Below are positions 27,575 to 36,537 of a DNA stretch of 41,401 nucleotides, piece by piece. The DNA is from Bacteroidia bacterium (GTDB taxonomy: Bacteria; Bacteroidota; Bacteroidia; Bacteroidales; Marinilabiliaceae), in NCBI GenBank assembly GCA_030526155.1, contig JAUNDI010000020.1:1-41401 (forward strand). Direction: 5' to 3'. The translations under genes and the position numbers were made by a program. The notes beneath the pieces were generated by a model, which saw only the letters and a program-made list of their open reading frames with translations, was not told where the DNA came from and did no database searches. Numbering within the stretch: the stretch's first letter is position 1; each line of letters begins with the position of its first letter.

Positions 27575-27797
27575 ATGAGAGGAGAATGAGAAAATTGGGG
27601 GATACTTTCACAATATTTCACTAAATCTACAACTATAAGTAATTGATATTCACTAGAAATATACTACTAATGTATAATTGAGGTTAATAAATGTAAAAAA
27701 GGCGTTTAGAGCTATAACTAATAGCACTAATAGAGGTAATTTTGTAACACATTAGTATATCGGAAGATAAAATTTATACAGGAACTATATAAACACC
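27575..27797. other. A+T-rich leader region before pflB
   Basis: No gene is visible. The stretch is very A+T-rich, as expected of a regulatory region between a terminator and the strongly expressed pflB. Apart from the -7 box at 27737 no operator-like palindrome stood out. Confidence 0.5.
27737..27744 (+). promoter_or_regulatory. Candidate -7 box of the pflB promoter
   Basis: TAATTTTG fits TAnnTTTG and would start transcription about 45-50 nt before the pflB ATG. The sequence 20 nt upstream lacks TTTG, so the -33 half is poor; an activator could compensate. Confidence 0.4.
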
Positions 27798-30047
27798 ATG
27801 GCAGACAATGCAACAATCGCGTGGAGCGGTTTTAAAGGAGAAAGATGGCGTACAGAGATAAATGTACGTGACTTCATTCAGAAGAATTACACACAATACG
27901 ACGGCGACGAATCATTCCTCGCAGGTCCAACAGACGCAACCAATACACTTTGGGGTAAGCTAAAAGAGCTTCAAAAAGAGGAGCGTGCTAAGGGCGGTGT
28001 ACTTGATATGGAGACAGAGGTAGTATCGAGCCTCACTGCATACGGCGCAGGTTACCTTGACAAAGAGTTAGAGAAGATTGTAGGTCTTCAGACAGACAAG
28101 CCATTGAAGCGTGCATTCATGCCATATGGTGGCATAAAGATGGCAGAGCAGGCATGTACTACATACGGCTACACCCCATCTGAGAAGATTCACGAGATAT
28201 TCACAAAATATTGCAAGACACATAACGAGGGTGTATTCGATGCTTATACAGCAGAGATGAAGCTCGTACGTCATAACCATATTTTGACAGGTCTACCTGA
28301 CACATATGGTCGTGGTCGTATCGTAGGCGACTACCGTCGTGTAGCGCTTTACGGTATTGACTTCCTCATCAAGGAGAAGCAGAACGACCTCGCAAAGATG
28401 GGCGACCGTGGCATGATAGACGATGTGATTCGTCTACGTGAGGAGGTAGCAATGCAGATCAAGGCCCTCAAGGGCATGAAAGATATGGCAGCTATATACG
28501 GCTTTGATATCTCAAATCCAGCTACCAATGCTAGAGAGGCAGCACAGTGGCTCTACTTTGGCTATCTTGCAGCAGTTAAGACACAGAATGGTGCAGCAAT
28601 GTCTGTAGGTCGTGTATCTACATTCCTTGATATATATATTAACCGTGACCTTGAGGCAGGTACACTTACTGAGAGCGAGGCACAGGAGCTCATTGACCAC
28701 ATGGTAATGAAGTTCCGTATGGTTAAGTTTGCACGTATTCCTAGCTACAATGAGCTCTTTACAGGCGACCCTGTATGGGCTACACTAGAGGTTGCAGGTC
28801 TTGGAACAGACGGTCGTCATATGGTAACAAAGAACGACTACCGTTTCCTCCATACACTACAGAACATGGGTCCTAGCCCAGAGCCAAACCTCACAGTACT
28901 CTACAGCAGCCGTCTCCCTGAGACATTCAAGAAGTTTGCTGCTAAGATCTCTGTTGAGACAAGCTCAATACAGTATGAGAACGACGACGTGATGCGCGTT
29001 GTTTGGGGTGATGACTATAGCATCTGCTGCTGTGTATCAGCTACACAGACAGGTAAGGAGATGCAGTTCTTCGGTGCACGTGCTAACCTTGCTAAGTGTC
29101 TTACATACTCTATCAGTGGTGGTGTAGACTCGAAGACAAGAGAGCAATGCGGTCCTAAGATGCGTCCTATCACAGGCGAGATACTAACATACGAGGAGTT
29201 CATGCCTCGCTTTGAGATAATGATGGATTGGTTGGCAAGTGTATATGTTAAGACACTTAACCTCATCCACTACATGCACGACAAGTACTTCTACGAGGCA
29301 GCTGAGATGGCCTTGATAGATACAGACGTACGTAGAACATTCGCTACTGGTATTGCTGGTTTCAGCCACGTAGTAGATTCTATTTCGGCTATTAAGTACG
29401 CTACAGTACATGTGAACTATGATGAGACAGGCTTCCCTGTTGACTTCAACACAGTAGGTGAGTTCCCACGTTATGGTAACGACGATGATAGAGCAGACGA
29501 GATAGCAGTATGGCTCCTCAAGACCTTCCTTGAGAAGATTAAGAAATACCATACATATCGTAATAGCGAGCCTACTACATCGATCCTTACAATTACATCG
29601 AATGTAGTATACGGCAAGTACACAGCAGCTATGCCTGACGGTCGTCCTGCTGGCACACCACTTGCCCCTGGTGCTAACCCATCATACGGTGCAGAGAAGA
29701 ACGGTCTTTTGGCATCCCTCAACTCGGTTGCTAAGCTTCCATACGAGTATGCACTTGATGGTATCTCAAATACACAGACAATTAGTCCTAATGCCCTAGG
29801 TCATAATGACGAGGAGCGTGCTAATACACTTGTATCAGCAATGGACGGTTACTTCGATAGAGGTGCACACCACCTTAACGTAAACGTATTTGGTCTTGAC
29901 AAGCTACATGATGCTATGGAGCACCCAGAGAAAGAGGAGTATCAGAACTTCACAATTCGTGTATCTGGTTATGCTGTTAAGTTTATCGACCTTACACGTG
30001 AGCAGCAGCTCGACGTTATAGCTCGTAATGCACATGAGACACTCTAA
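27798..30047 (+). CDS. pflB: Pyruvate formate-lyase
   Basis: A 749-residue glycyl-radical enzyme that splits pyruvate with CoA into acetyl-CoA and formate under anaerobic conditions. The active-site cysteine pair is Cys411-Cys412 in ICCCVS; the extra Cys410 in front is a local oddity, as E. coli has [16 protein letters not shown] follows, with GGVD after it. The radical glycine is Gly724 in RVSGYAVKF near the C-terminus. Length and motifs point to true pyruvate formate-lyase and not to diol dehydratases or choline lyase. The activase gene follows after a terminator-like hairpin. Confidence 0.95.
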   Translation: MADNATIAWSGFKGERWRTEINVRDFIQKNYTQYDGDESFLAGPTDATNTLWGKLKELQKEERAKGGVLDMETEVVSSLTAYGAGYLDKELEKIVGLQTDKPLKRAFMPYGGIKMAEQACTTYGYTPSEKIHEIFTKYCKTHNEGVFDAYTAEMKLVRHNHILTGLPDTYGRGRIVGDYRRVALYGIDFLIKEKQNDLAKMGDRGMIDDVIRLREEVAMQIKALKGMKDMAAIYGFDISNPATNAREAAQWLYFGYLAAVKTQNGAAMSVGRVSTFLDIYINRDLEAGTLTESEAQELIDHMVMKFRMVKFARIPSYNELFTGDPVWATLEVAGLGTDGRHMVTKNDYRFLHTLQNMGPSPEPNLTVLYSSRLPETFKKFAAKISVETSSIQYENDDVMRVVWGDDYSICCCVSATQTGKEMQFFGARANLAKCLTYSISGGVDSKTREQCGPKMRPITGEILTYEEFMPRFEIMMDWLASVYVKTLNLIHYMHDKYFYEAAEMALIDTDVRRTFATGIAGFSHVVDSISAIKYATVHVNYDETGFPVDFNTVGEFPRYGNDDDRADEIAVWLLKTFLEKIKKYHTYRNSEPTTSILTITSNVVYGKYTAAMPDGRPAGTPLAPGANPSYGAEKNGLLASLNSVAKLPYEYALDGISNTQTISPNALGHNDEERANTLVSAMDGYFDRGAHHLNVNVFGLDKLHDAMEHPEKEEYQNFTIRVSGYAVKFIDLTREQQLDVIARNAHETL

Positions 30048-30084
30048 ATGTAAAGAATAGAGTAAGAATCCTTTTCAATAGAGA

Positions 30085-30120
30085 GAAGACGCACCACAAA
30101 TGCGTCTTTTCTTTTATTTT
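30085..30120 (+). terminator. Intrinsic terminator between pflB and pflA
   Basis: The stem AAGACGCA / TGCGTCTT (30086-30093, 30101-30108), with a CCACAAA loop, is followed by TTCTTTTATTTTT. Partial read-through here would lower pflA expression relative to pflB, which suits an activase needed in small amounts. Confidence 0.75.
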
Positions 30121-30145
30121 TACACTTGAAATAATATCATCTAAT

Positions 30146-30889
30146 ATGACAAAAGGGTACGTTCACTCCACAGAGAGCTTTGGTTCGGTTGATGGGCCAG
30201 GCATACGCTTCATTATCTTCATGCAAGGATGTGATATGCGGTGCAAGTATTGCCATAACCCAGATACATGGGCACACGGCAGTGCAGGCAAGAATGTTAC
30301 AGAGATGACTGTCGACGAGATACTCACAAAAGCAGAGAGATATCGAAGCTATTGGAGAGAGAAAGGCGGCATAACAGTAAGCGGAGGAGAACCTCTTTTG
30401 CAGATAGACTTTCTAATAGAGCTATTTGAGGAGGCCAAGAAGAGAGGTATAACGACATGCATTGATACCTGTGCACAGCCATTCAGCAGAGAGGGAGAAT
30501 TCTTCGCGAAGTTTGAGAGATTGATGGCAGTAACAGATACAGTGTTACTTGATATTAAGCATATAAGAACTGAGGAGCATAAAGAGCTTACAGGGCATAA
30601 GAATGAGAATATCATAGAGTGTGCTAAATACCTATCAGAGATTAGCAAACCAGTATGGATACGTCACGTATTGGTACCAAGCATTACCGACAAAGAGGAG
30701 GATTTAAGAGCGGTGAGAGCCTTTATTGAGACATTGCCAAATGTAGAGAAAGTTGAGATACTCCCCTACCACTCTATGGCCGAGTTTAAGTATGAACAAT
30801 TGGGTATAGAGTATAAGTTGAAAGGAGTATTACCTCCAAGTAAAGAGAGCGTAGAGATTGCCAAAAGAATTGTAGAGAGAGGAGAGTAA
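30146..30889 (+). CDS. pflA: Pyruvate formate-lyase-activating enzyme (radical SAM)
   Basis: A 247-residue radical SAM enzyme that installs the glycyl radical on PflB. HSTESFGSVDGPGIRF at the N-terminus and the cluster motif MQGCDMRCKYCHNPDTW (CxxxCxxC, about residues 29-45) are the PflA signature. GGITVSGGEPLLQ follows, then IDTCAQP, LLDIKH and RHVLVPSITD. The length equals that of E. coli PflA. It lies 98 bp downstream of pflB. Confidence 0.94.
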   Translation: MTKGYVHSTESFGSVDGPGIRFIIFMQGCDMRCKYCHNPDTWAHGSAGKNVTEMTVDEILTKAERYRSYWREKGGITVSGGEPLLQIDFLIELFEEAKKRGITTCIDTCAQPFSREGEFFAKFERLMAVTDTVLLDIKHIRTEEHKELTGHKNENIIECAKYLSEISKPVWIRHVLVPSITDKEEDLRAVRAFIETLPNVEKVEILPYHSMAEFKYEQLGIEYKLKGVLPPSKESVEIAKRIVERGE

Positions 30890-30925
30890 GGAATAGCTTA
30901 TATAATATGCAGATACACTAAGAAA

Positions 30926-30949
30926 GCACCCTTGTTGCTCGCAATTTTT
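30926..30949 (+). repeat. CCCTTGTT-CGCAA dispersed repeat, copy 1
   Basis: The 24-nt unit begins GCACCCTTGTT, then GCTCGCAATTTTT. Related copies lie at 30970, 34206, 41181 and 41280, all outside genes and in both orientations. Confidence 0.6.
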
Positions 30950-30969
30950 ATATTATGAGCACAGCGTTT

Positions 30970-30993
30970 GCACCCTTGTTCATCGCAATTTTT
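30970..30993 (+). repeat. CCCTTGTT-CGCAA dispersed repeat, copy 2
   Basis: The same unit 44 bp after copy 1, with CA in place of GC in the middle (GCACCCTTGTTCATCGCAA). It ends 7 nt before the yitT start codon, so it forms part of that gene's leader. Confidence 0.6.
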
Positions 30994-31000
30994 TCAAAAA

Positions 31001-31870
31001 ATGGATACGAAAAAGAGTAAAGCATTAAAAGAGATACGACGTATCTGTGTCATTACATTGGCGGCACTATTAATGGCCGCCAATATCCAGACATTTGTTC
31101 GCACTGGAGGATTATACCCTGGAGGTGCGACAGGTTTGACTATTTTGATACAGAGACTATCTGTGATGCTATTGGGAATTGAGCCACCATATACCATCAT
31201 AAACCTTATTTTGAACGCTATACCTATTTATATAGGACTTAGGTATATAGGTCGTAAGTTCACCTTGTACTCATTATTGATGATATTTTTGACAGGTATA
31301 TTTACCGACCTATTACCCCCATATGCTATAACATATGATACATTGCTCATAAGTATATTTGGCGGATTGATAAACGGCACTGCCATTTGTCTTTGCTTGT
31401 GGGTGAATGCGACATCGGGAGGTACCGATTTTATAGCGATATATTTATCAGAGAAGAAGAATGTGGACTCATGGAATATGGTATTAGGGTTGAATATCAT
31501 AATACTCTCTGCAGCCGGGCTCTTCTTTGGATGGGATAAGGCATTATACTCCATTATATTCCAGTTTGCATCTACCCAAGTGCTACATATGCTATATAAG
31601 AAATATCAGCAAGAGACACTATTTATAGTTACGACGAAGCCCACAGAGGTATATGATGTGATATGGCATGAGAGTAACCATGGTGCAACATTGATAGATG
31701 CCAAGGGAGCATATGGGAAACAAGAGAGGACAATTGTATACTCTGTAGTATCGAAGGAAGAGTATATGAAGATAGTAAGGAATGTGAAGAAGGTGGACCC
31801 TGAGGCGTTTATTAATACTATAAAGACGGAGAAATTGGCCGGTAACTTTTACGTGAGGCCGCATGAGTAG
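31001..31870 (+). CDS. YitT-family membrane protein (DUF2179)
   Basis: The 289-residue protein has about five to six transmembrane helices in residues 14-185, including the Gly-rich TGGLYPGGATGLTILIQ after the first helix and NATSGGTDFIAIYLSEKK in the middle. A soluble C-terminal domain follows (about 195-289), with ETLFIVTTKP and HGATLIDAKGAYGKQER typical of DUF2179. The substrate of this family is not known. I set the start at ATG 31001 (MDTKKSKALKE); a TTG at 30968 would extend the frame through the dispersed repeat and is unlikely. The gene ends at a convergent terminator. Confidence 0.85.
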   Translation: MDTKKSKALKEIRRICVITLAALLMAANIQTFVRTGGLYPGGATGLTILIQRLSVMLLGIEPPYTIINLILNAIPIYIGLRYIGRKFTLYSLLMIFLTGIFTDLLPPYAITYDTLLISIFGGLINGTAICLCLWVNATSGGTDFIAIYLSEKKNVDSWNMVLGLNIIILSAAGLFFGWDKALYSIIFQFASTQVLHMLYKKYQQETLFIVTTKPTEVYDVIWHESNHGATLIDAKGAYGKQERTIVYSVVSKEEYMKIVRNVKKVDPEAFINTIKTEKLAGNFYVRPHE

Positions 31871-31908
31871 AGATAAAAACTAGCAGATAATCGTAATATG
31901 GCTATTCA

Positions 31909-31940
31909 AGAGAGATTACACTATTGTAGTCTCTCTTTTT
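31909..31940 (+). terminator. Terminator after yitT, overlapping the pncC stop
   Basis: The stem AGAGAGATTACA / TGTAGTCTCTCT (31909-31920, 31925-31936), with one G-T wobble and a CTAT loop, is followed by TTTTT. The loop contains the stop codon of the convergent gene (31921-31923), so the element serves the plus strand mainly and sits at the 3' ends of both genes. Confidence 0.75.
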
Positions 31941-32487
31941 CTATTATAGTTGAAAGAGATTGAAATATCTGGTCGGCATACTCCTGCTTAATATCTCCTC
32001 GTGATTTTGAGTCGACACTTGTAGTATAGTGGTATGAGTAGGCAATATTACCTTTTAGGATACAATAATATACTTCACCCACTACGCTATCGGGATTATT
32101 AGGGTCTATGTTGCCCGTAGAGCCAGTGACGCCAATGGCGAATAGAGAATTGAAATGCGATTGAGCGGCGCGCGCCATTGCCTCGGCACATTCAGCAGAG
32201 TAGACTCCGTATTTTGCAATAATATCAGAAGGGACACCTGCGGCTATCTTAGCCTCGTTACTATAAGTAACGAAGCCACCCTTAAAGATAGCACTTACGC
32301 CCTCTATGTCTGTGAGCATGCTTTGTACTAGTCCGCCTGTGCAGCTCTCCATGACTGTAATAGTTATAGCATTGGCTATTAGGCTATTAATGGTATTATT
32401 ATAGTTTTGACACATATGTGGGTATATTTTGTGGTAAAGGTATTGATATTTTGAGTAATTGAGGATTAGGCATCTTAAAACTTTCAT
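31921..32487 (-). CDS. pncC: CinA C-terminal domain / PncC-type nicotinamide-nucleotide amidase
   Basis: The protein has the CinA-C domain only: VMESCTGGLVQSMLTDIEGVS, GGFVTYSNEAK, CAEAMARAAQ, AIGVTGSTG and VGEVYYCILKG. Family members deamidate nicotinamide mononucleotide to recycle NAD breakdown products. The ATG at 32487 overlaps the stop of the upstream gene (TGATG) and gives 188 residues. The ATG at 32415 gives 163 residues, the usual size of a stand-alone domain, and drops an unusual 24-residue head (MKVLRCLILNYSKYQ...). The overlap favours translation coupling from 32487, while the domain length favours 32415. The catalytic NTG-type N-terminal CinA domain is absent. Confidence 0.82.
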   Translation of the reverse strand: MKVLRCLILNYSKYQYLYHKIYPHMCQNYNNTINSLIANAITITVMESCTGGLVQSMLTDIEGVSAIFKGGFVTYSNEAKIAAGVPSDIIAKYGVYSAECAEAMARAAQSHFNSLFAIGVTGSTGNIDPNNPDSVVGEVYYCILKGNIAYSYHYTTSVDSKSRGDIKQEYADQIFQSLSTIIEKERLQ

Positions 32488-33389
32488 CAATCAAATATAG
32501 AGAAATCTATACCTAGGGAGATAGCGAAGCCGTGCAAAGAGGGGTTGATATTATGGTTATATTCAGCCTTAAGGTTGATGCTAGAAAGGGGGAGGTAGTT
32601 GATACCCACAGTCAGGCGGGTATAGTCTACTGCTCGGCAGGCGTCGTAGCGCGAGAAGAGGAAAAGTTGAGTTGAGGTATTGTTATCAGATACTCGATGT
32701 GAGAGCATGTCGTAGCCTAGCTCTATGCCGCCACAAAGTGCCTCCTCGAGGTCGGAGTATATTATATTACCGCGAGATACGAAGTGTGCATTTTTGTATT
32801 CGTAATCGAAGCCACAGAAGAATAGATTATCAGATGCCTCAGGATCATATGTACCGCCGTAGTATGCGCCAATACCCAAGCGAAGATTCTCTATTGAACT
32901 ATTATTGACAGAAGAGGCTATAGCTAGCTTATCTCCATTGATGAGGCCAAGAAGTTCGTATTGCCAAGCATCATTTTCGCCACATAGGGAGATACCCACT
33001 TGATTCCAATCGTATGGAAGTACCAACTCCTCACATTTAGGTAGGTAGGCAGTAAAGTGGTCCATAGGGTTATCGGCAGTATTAGAGAAGCCAAGAGGCA
33101 CAGTGATTTTACCCAATTTAAGGTTGAGCATATCAGAGAAAGAGCGCTGTACCCATAATTGGGTAATATCTAGAGACTCTATATACTCTATTTCGCCCTC
33201 GAAAGACCACTTGTCAGAGAGTGTGATATCTGCTGCCATTAAAACATGAGGCATATCTACAGTTGTAGTATCATTGATACGATTAAGGAATACCTCGCCA
33301 TAACCACTAAAAGAGATTGACTGAGAGAATATATTGATAGATGATATAAAAGCTATGACTACGGACAAAGGTATACGTTTCACTATCAT
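32487..33389 (-). CDS. Outer-membrane beta-barrel, porin-like protein
   Basis: This 300-residue protein begins with a signal peptide (cleavage near IFSQ, residue 23) followed by SISFSGYGEVF, an opening strand common in Bacteroidota porins. Alternating polar/hydrophobic strands run to the end (FAISLGIDFSIFD). KLGKITVPLGFSN and NPMDHFTAYLP recall the phosphate-selective porin (OprO/OprP) class, but at 300 residues it is shorter than that family's usual 400, so this is only a resemblance. It is translationally coupled to pncC. A plausible promoter lies just upstream. Confidence 0.65.
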   Translation of the reverse strand: MIVKRIPLSVVIAFISSINIFSQSISFSGYGEVFLNRINDTTTVDMPHVLMAADITLSDKWSFEGEIEYIESLDITQLWVQRSFSDMLNLKLGKITVPLGFSNTADNPMDHFTAYLPKCEELVLPYDWNQVGISLCGENDAWQYELLGLINGDKLAIASSVNNSSIENLRLGIGAYYGGTYDPEASDNLFFCGFDYEYKNAHFVSRGNIIYSDLEEALCGGIELGYDMLSHRVSDNNTSTQLFLFSRYDACRAVDYTRLTVGINYLPLSSINLKAEYNHNINPSLHGFAISLGIDFSIFD

Positions 33390-33418
33390 TTATGCTAAAT
33401 TAGATTTATTTACTGGTG

Positions 33419-33449
33419 CAAAGTTCGGCAGATAAGCCACGTCGTTCAA
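33419..33449 (-). promoter_or_regulatory. Candidate promoter of the porin-like gene
   Basis: On the minus strand TTG (33449-33447), 20 nt, then GAACTTTG (33426-33419) matches the -33/-7 layout with one mismatch in the -7 box. The start would fall about 20-25 nt before the ATG at 33389. Confidence 0.5.
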
Positions 33450-33542
33450 TACCTAAAAATGGGGATATATAGAGCAGAGAGATGTTCACACATGCAATAC
33501 TTTGTTAACATTAATAACGCAACTAGCTGAAATAAAAGGTTG

Positions 33543-33550
33543 TATATTTG
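33543..33550 (+). promoter_or_regulatory. -7 promoter box of the small secreted protein gene
   Basis: TATATTTG is a perfect TAnnTTTG box, giving a transcription start near 33557 and a leader of about 27 nt before the ATG at 33584. It lies inside what would be coding sequence if a TTG at 33548 were used, which rules that start out. A -33 TTTG is not seen. Confidence 0.55.
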
Positions 33551-33583
33551 CGGCGGGAAGCAAACAATAAACAACACAGAAAG

Positions 33584-34156
33584 ATGAACATTAGGCATTT
33601 TATCATCGGATTAGCGATGGTAATAATTGCGCAAGCCGTAGGCGCAGTTAACGTATCTTCGATAGCGGAGTATGAGAAATTAGCGGATGAGACAGAGGTA
33701 ACGTTTACGTGCAAACTGACCGTACTAGGACATAAAGGCAGGAAGCTATTTGTGACCGACGGCAAGCGAGGCGCTATGCTCTACGGAGTATTCAGTAAAA
33801 CCTACTCCTTTGGCGATGTATTCAGAGAGGGTCTATCTGCTACTAAAGCGACATTGGATATGGCTCCAGAGCTAATAAAAGTCAATGAAACGACACTCAA
33901 GGTAGTAGCTACAGGTACAGATGTTACACCAGAAAAGATGAATATTGAGGATATAGGGGTACATGACGTATATAAATATGTGAGTGTAACAGGATATTTC
34001 AATGGAGAGACAGGTACATTAAAATCGGGTAAGAACAAGCTACTATTGATGAATATCTTTGGAGCACAGATGCCAACTACCAATGGCCGCGAATCAATAA
34101 AAGGCGTATTGGTATATCATATGAAGAGAGAGGTAATGCAAGTATTTGTGTTATAA
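33584..34156 (+). CDS. Small secreted protein, possibly OB-fold
   Basis: I do not recognise a named family with certainty. The 190-residue product has a clear signal peptide (MNIRHFIIGLAMVIIAQAVGA). The mature part is beta-rich: VSSIAEYEKLADETEVTFTCKLTVL, then GRKLFVTDGKRGAMLYGV, a middle helix-poor segment, VYKYVSVTGYFNGETGTLKSG and a C-terminal VLVYHMKREVMQVFVL. The sequence TIAEYEKLxDxTEVTFxxKLxVL followed by a V-T/D-D-G-K-G-A strand resembles the OB-fold nucleic-acid/ligand-binding modules found at the ends of secreted Bacteroidota proteins. It is a stand-alone gene, divergent from the porin-like gene and convergent with aroA. Confidence 0.6.
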   Translation: MNIRHFIIGLAMVIIAQAVGAVNVSSIAEYEKLADETEVTFTCKLTVLGHKGRKLFVTDGKRGAMLYGVFSKTYSFGDVFREGLSATKATLDMAPELIKVNETTLKVVATGTDVTPEKMNIEDIGVHDVYKYVSVTGYFNGETGTLKSGKNKLLLMNIFGAQMPTTNGRESIKGVLVYHMKREVMQVFVL

Positions 34157-34174
34157 AAGAGATAGACAAAAAAT

Positions 34175-34209
34175 GGGACCAGATAGTAGGATACTACCTA
34201 TCTGGTCCC
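34175..34209. terminator. Strong hairpin between convergent genes
   Basis: The 12-bp perfect stem GGGACCAGATAG / CTATCTGGTCCC (34175-34186, 34198-34209) lies between the convergent small secreted gene and aroA. A-rich sequence precedes it (AAAAAAT) and T-rich sequence is poor after it, so it is a better terminator for the minus strand, where aroA ends. Confidence 0.7.
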
Positions 34210-34226
34210 TTGTTGCTCGCAAAAAA
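34206..34226 (+). repeat. CCCTTGTT-CGCAA dispersed repeat, copy 3
   Basis: TCCCTTGTTGCTCGCAAAAAA, directly abutting the terminator stem. It shares CCCTTGTTGCTCGCAA with copy 1 at 30926 but has As where that copy has Ts after the core. Confidence 0.5.
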
Positions 34227-34232
34227 GTAAAA

Positions 34233-35471
34233 TTACTCTTGCGGTATGACGTCAATTAAAGGAGCTATATCGTTCCAGAAATTAGGGTACGACTTTGATA
34301 CTACACTTGGCTCATCGATAAGCAAATCGTGACCTAGTACCATAGCCGCTGGAGCGAATGCCATTGCCATTCTATGGTCCTTATAAGTCTTTATAGGTTC
34401 GTATGTTGCTTCGCATCTCTCACCCTCATACCAAATCTCGTCCTTATCGTTTGTTTGGATAACATAACCTATCTTCTTTAGCTCTGCGACGAGAGCCGAG
34501 ATACGGTCGGTCTCCTTAATCTTCAAACTCTCGAGACCATTAAATCTGAATTTGATACCCAAGAGACAGCATAGGACTACATAAGTTTGAGCCATATCAG
34601 GTTGATTACGGAAATCATACTTGAAATACTCAGTCATGGCAGATTTTCTAGCTAGTGTAGCCACTCTATTATTCAAATCACCATTCAAACCAAAAGCCTC
34701 CAAGAAGCTAGCGGTACGAGAGTCGCCCTGCGTAGAATCCACATCCAAAGGATTCAATCTAAATTCAGTCTCAGGACAGAGCGCCGCCAATGCATACCAA
34801 TAGCTAACAGCAGTCCAATCGCCCTCGACATTTACAGGAATAGATACCAACTTACCCTCGGGTACTACAAGAGTATCCTCTGCGCACCAATGAGCATCAA
34901 CTCCGTACTTACGAAGGATAGCCATTGTCATATCGATATAAGGGCGCGAATTGATGGTACCTGTAAGCTTAATAGTAAAACCGCCAGGCACGACAGGAGC
35001 AATAAGCATGAAAGCTGTGATATACTGACTACTTATATCGCCAGGGAAAACCACATCACCACCCTTAAGAGTAGCACCCGTAATCCTCAAAGGAGGGAAC
35101 CCCTCTTCGCCCATATACTCTATCTGAGCACCCTGTGCGCGAAGAGCATTTACAAGAGTTCCTATTGGACGCTTACGCATACGCTCCGAACCTGTTATCT
35201 CGTGAACACCAGGTTGGAGAGTAAGATATGCCGTCAAGAAACGCATAGCTGTACCAGCTGCCCCGATATCAATATGCTTTAGGTCGCCCTTTAGAGCCTC
35301 TACCATAACCTTAGTATCATCAGAATCAGAAAGATTCTCTATCTGACAAGGCTTTTCACATAAGGCATTAAGTATCAAAAGGCGATTACTGATACTCTTT
35401 GATGCTGGCAATGCTACAGAGACTACCTTAGGGAGTTCTGCTTTGCGACGTAGTATATAGACCTGTGACAA
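34233..35471 (-). CDS. aroA: 3-phosphoshikimate 1-carboxyvinyltransferase (EPSP synthase)
   Basis: A 412-residue enzyme of the shikimate pathway that joins phosphoenolpyruvate to shikimate 3-phosphate. Seen are ALPASKSISNRLLIL (about residues 21-35), GAAGTAMRFLTAYL with the following LTGSERMRKRPIGTLV-type block, GDISSQYITAFMLIAP, and the C-terminal KETDRISALVAELKKIG and YKDHRMAMAFAP. The start codon is TTG at 35471: no in-frame ATG or GTG is available between it and the aroB stop, and the family motif begins about 20 residues in, as in other Bacteroidota. aroB lies 20 nt upstream. Confidence 0.93.
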   Translation of the reverse strand: MSQVYILRRKAELPKVVSVALPASKSISNRLLILNALCEKPCQIENLSDSDDTKVMVEALKGDLKHIDIGAAGTAMRFLTAYLTLQPGVHEITGSERMRKRPIGTLVNALRAQGAQIEYMGEEGFPPLRITGATLKGGDVVFPGDISSQYITAFMLIAPVVPGGFTIKLTGTINSRPYIDMTMAILRKYGVDAHWCAEDTLVVPEGKLVSIPVNVEGDWTAVSYWYALAALCPETEFRLNPLDVDSTQGDSRTASFLEAFGLNGDLNNRVATLARKSAMTEYFKYDFRNQPDMAQTYVVLCCLLGIKFRFNGLESLKIKETDRISALVAELKKIGYVIQTNDKDEIWYEGERCEATYEPIKTYKDHRMAMAFAPAAMVLGHDLLIDEPSVVSKSYPNFWNDIAPLIDVIPQE

Positions 35472-35491
35472 CTCTTTATGATTTTGGATGA

Positions 35492-36514
35492 TTAAAAATT
35501 AACGACATGGTCGACCTCAACCTGACCTATAGATGGAATAAGTGTAAAATTGATACCTCTACCATCATTCTTCTTGTCGTGCGTCATTAGCTCATGCAAC
35601 TCTGCCGAGTTAGCATCAGATGCATTAGGCTGACCATACAATTCGACTATTCTATCAGCTATCTGCTTTGCTAAGCCCTTATCGAGTGTCGACAACTCAG
35701 CACTTAGCTGCAACTCCTTGATCATACCCCATGCTACAGCATAGCCATGCAATACTGGTGCGTTATGACGAAGTGCGAATGTCTCGTATGCGTGGCCATA
35801 AGTATGTCCGAAGTTAAGAGCCTTACGAATACCCTTCTCCGTTGGATCAGCCTCTACGAAGAACTCCTTTATCTTAACAGATTCAGCTATTAAGCTACTG
35901 AGCTTATTGTAATCAGGATTACCGAAATCAAATGAGAGCAATGTATCAAGAGCCTCGGCATTGTGAATTAGCGCATGCTTTATCATCTCTGCGAAACCCG
36001 ACAAGAGGTTCTCCTTGTCTAGAGTCTTTAGGAACTCTCCGTGAAGCACTACTGCTTTTGCCATGGAGAAGACACCTACCTCATTCTTTAGGCTACCGAG
36101 ATTCATACCTGTTTTACCGCCTAAAGAGGCATCCACTTGAGCCAAAACAGTAGTAGGGATATTTATGAAATCAATTCCTCGCTTAAATGTCGAAGCACAG
36201 AAGCCGCCCAAATCACATATCATACCTCCACCGAGATTGATGAGAAGCGACTTACGTGTAGCGCCATGGGAACTAAGGAACTCCCATATTTGTACTGCTG
36301 TTTGAGGATTTTTATTGTCATCCCCATCCTCTACAACAAGGATATGATCTTGTGAGAGCCCTTCTATTGGACCTAAAACTGATTGGCAATATTGCTGACT
36401 ACGGGTATCCATCAAAAGATATACCCCTCCTTTATAAGGAGAGGCTAACTCATTGATATCAGCATTAATATTCTCTGATGCGTATACGTGACAACGCTCT
36501 GATACTGTTTTCAC
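35492..36514 (-). CDS. aroB: 3-dehydroquinate synthase
   Basis: A 340-residue NAD- and metal-dependent enzyme that converts DAHP to 3-dehydroquinate, the second shikimate step. The cofactor and substrate blocks are LLINLGGGMICDLGGF, FINIPTTVLAQVDASLGGKTG and GFAEMIKHALI, with the metal-binding NFGHTYGHAYE. The GTG start codon (36514) is the only candidate after the MORN-gene stop, and the gene is 23 nt downstream of it. Together with aroA it places two non-adjacent pathway steps in one operon. Confidence 0.93.
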   Translation of the reverse strand: MKTVSERCHVYASENINADINELASPYKGGVYLLMDTRSQQYCQSVLGPIEGLSQDHILVVEDGDDNKNPQTAVQIWEFLSSHGATRKSLLINLGGGMICDLGGFCASTFKRGIDFINIPTTVLAQVDASLGGKTGMNLGSLKNEVGVFSMAKAVVLHGEFLKTLDKENLLSGFAEMIKHALIHNAEALDTLLSFDFGNPDYNKLSSLIAESVKIKEFFVEADPTEKGIRKALNFGHTYGHAYETFALRHNAPVLHGYAVAWGMIKELQLSAELSTLDKGLAKQIADRIVELYGQPNASDANSAELHELMTHDKKNDGRGINFTLIPSIGQVEVDHVVNF

Positions 36515-36537
36515 TATATAATATGATGTGTGATGTG

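Noticed and set aside
30968-31000. TTG start for the YitT-family gene
   Set aside because: It would put the dispersed repeat copy 2 inside the protein; the ATG at 31001 gives the normal N-terminus.
33548-33583. TTG start for the small secreted protein
   Set aside because: It overlaps the -7 promoter box (33543-33550) and would place non-signal residues before the signal peptide.
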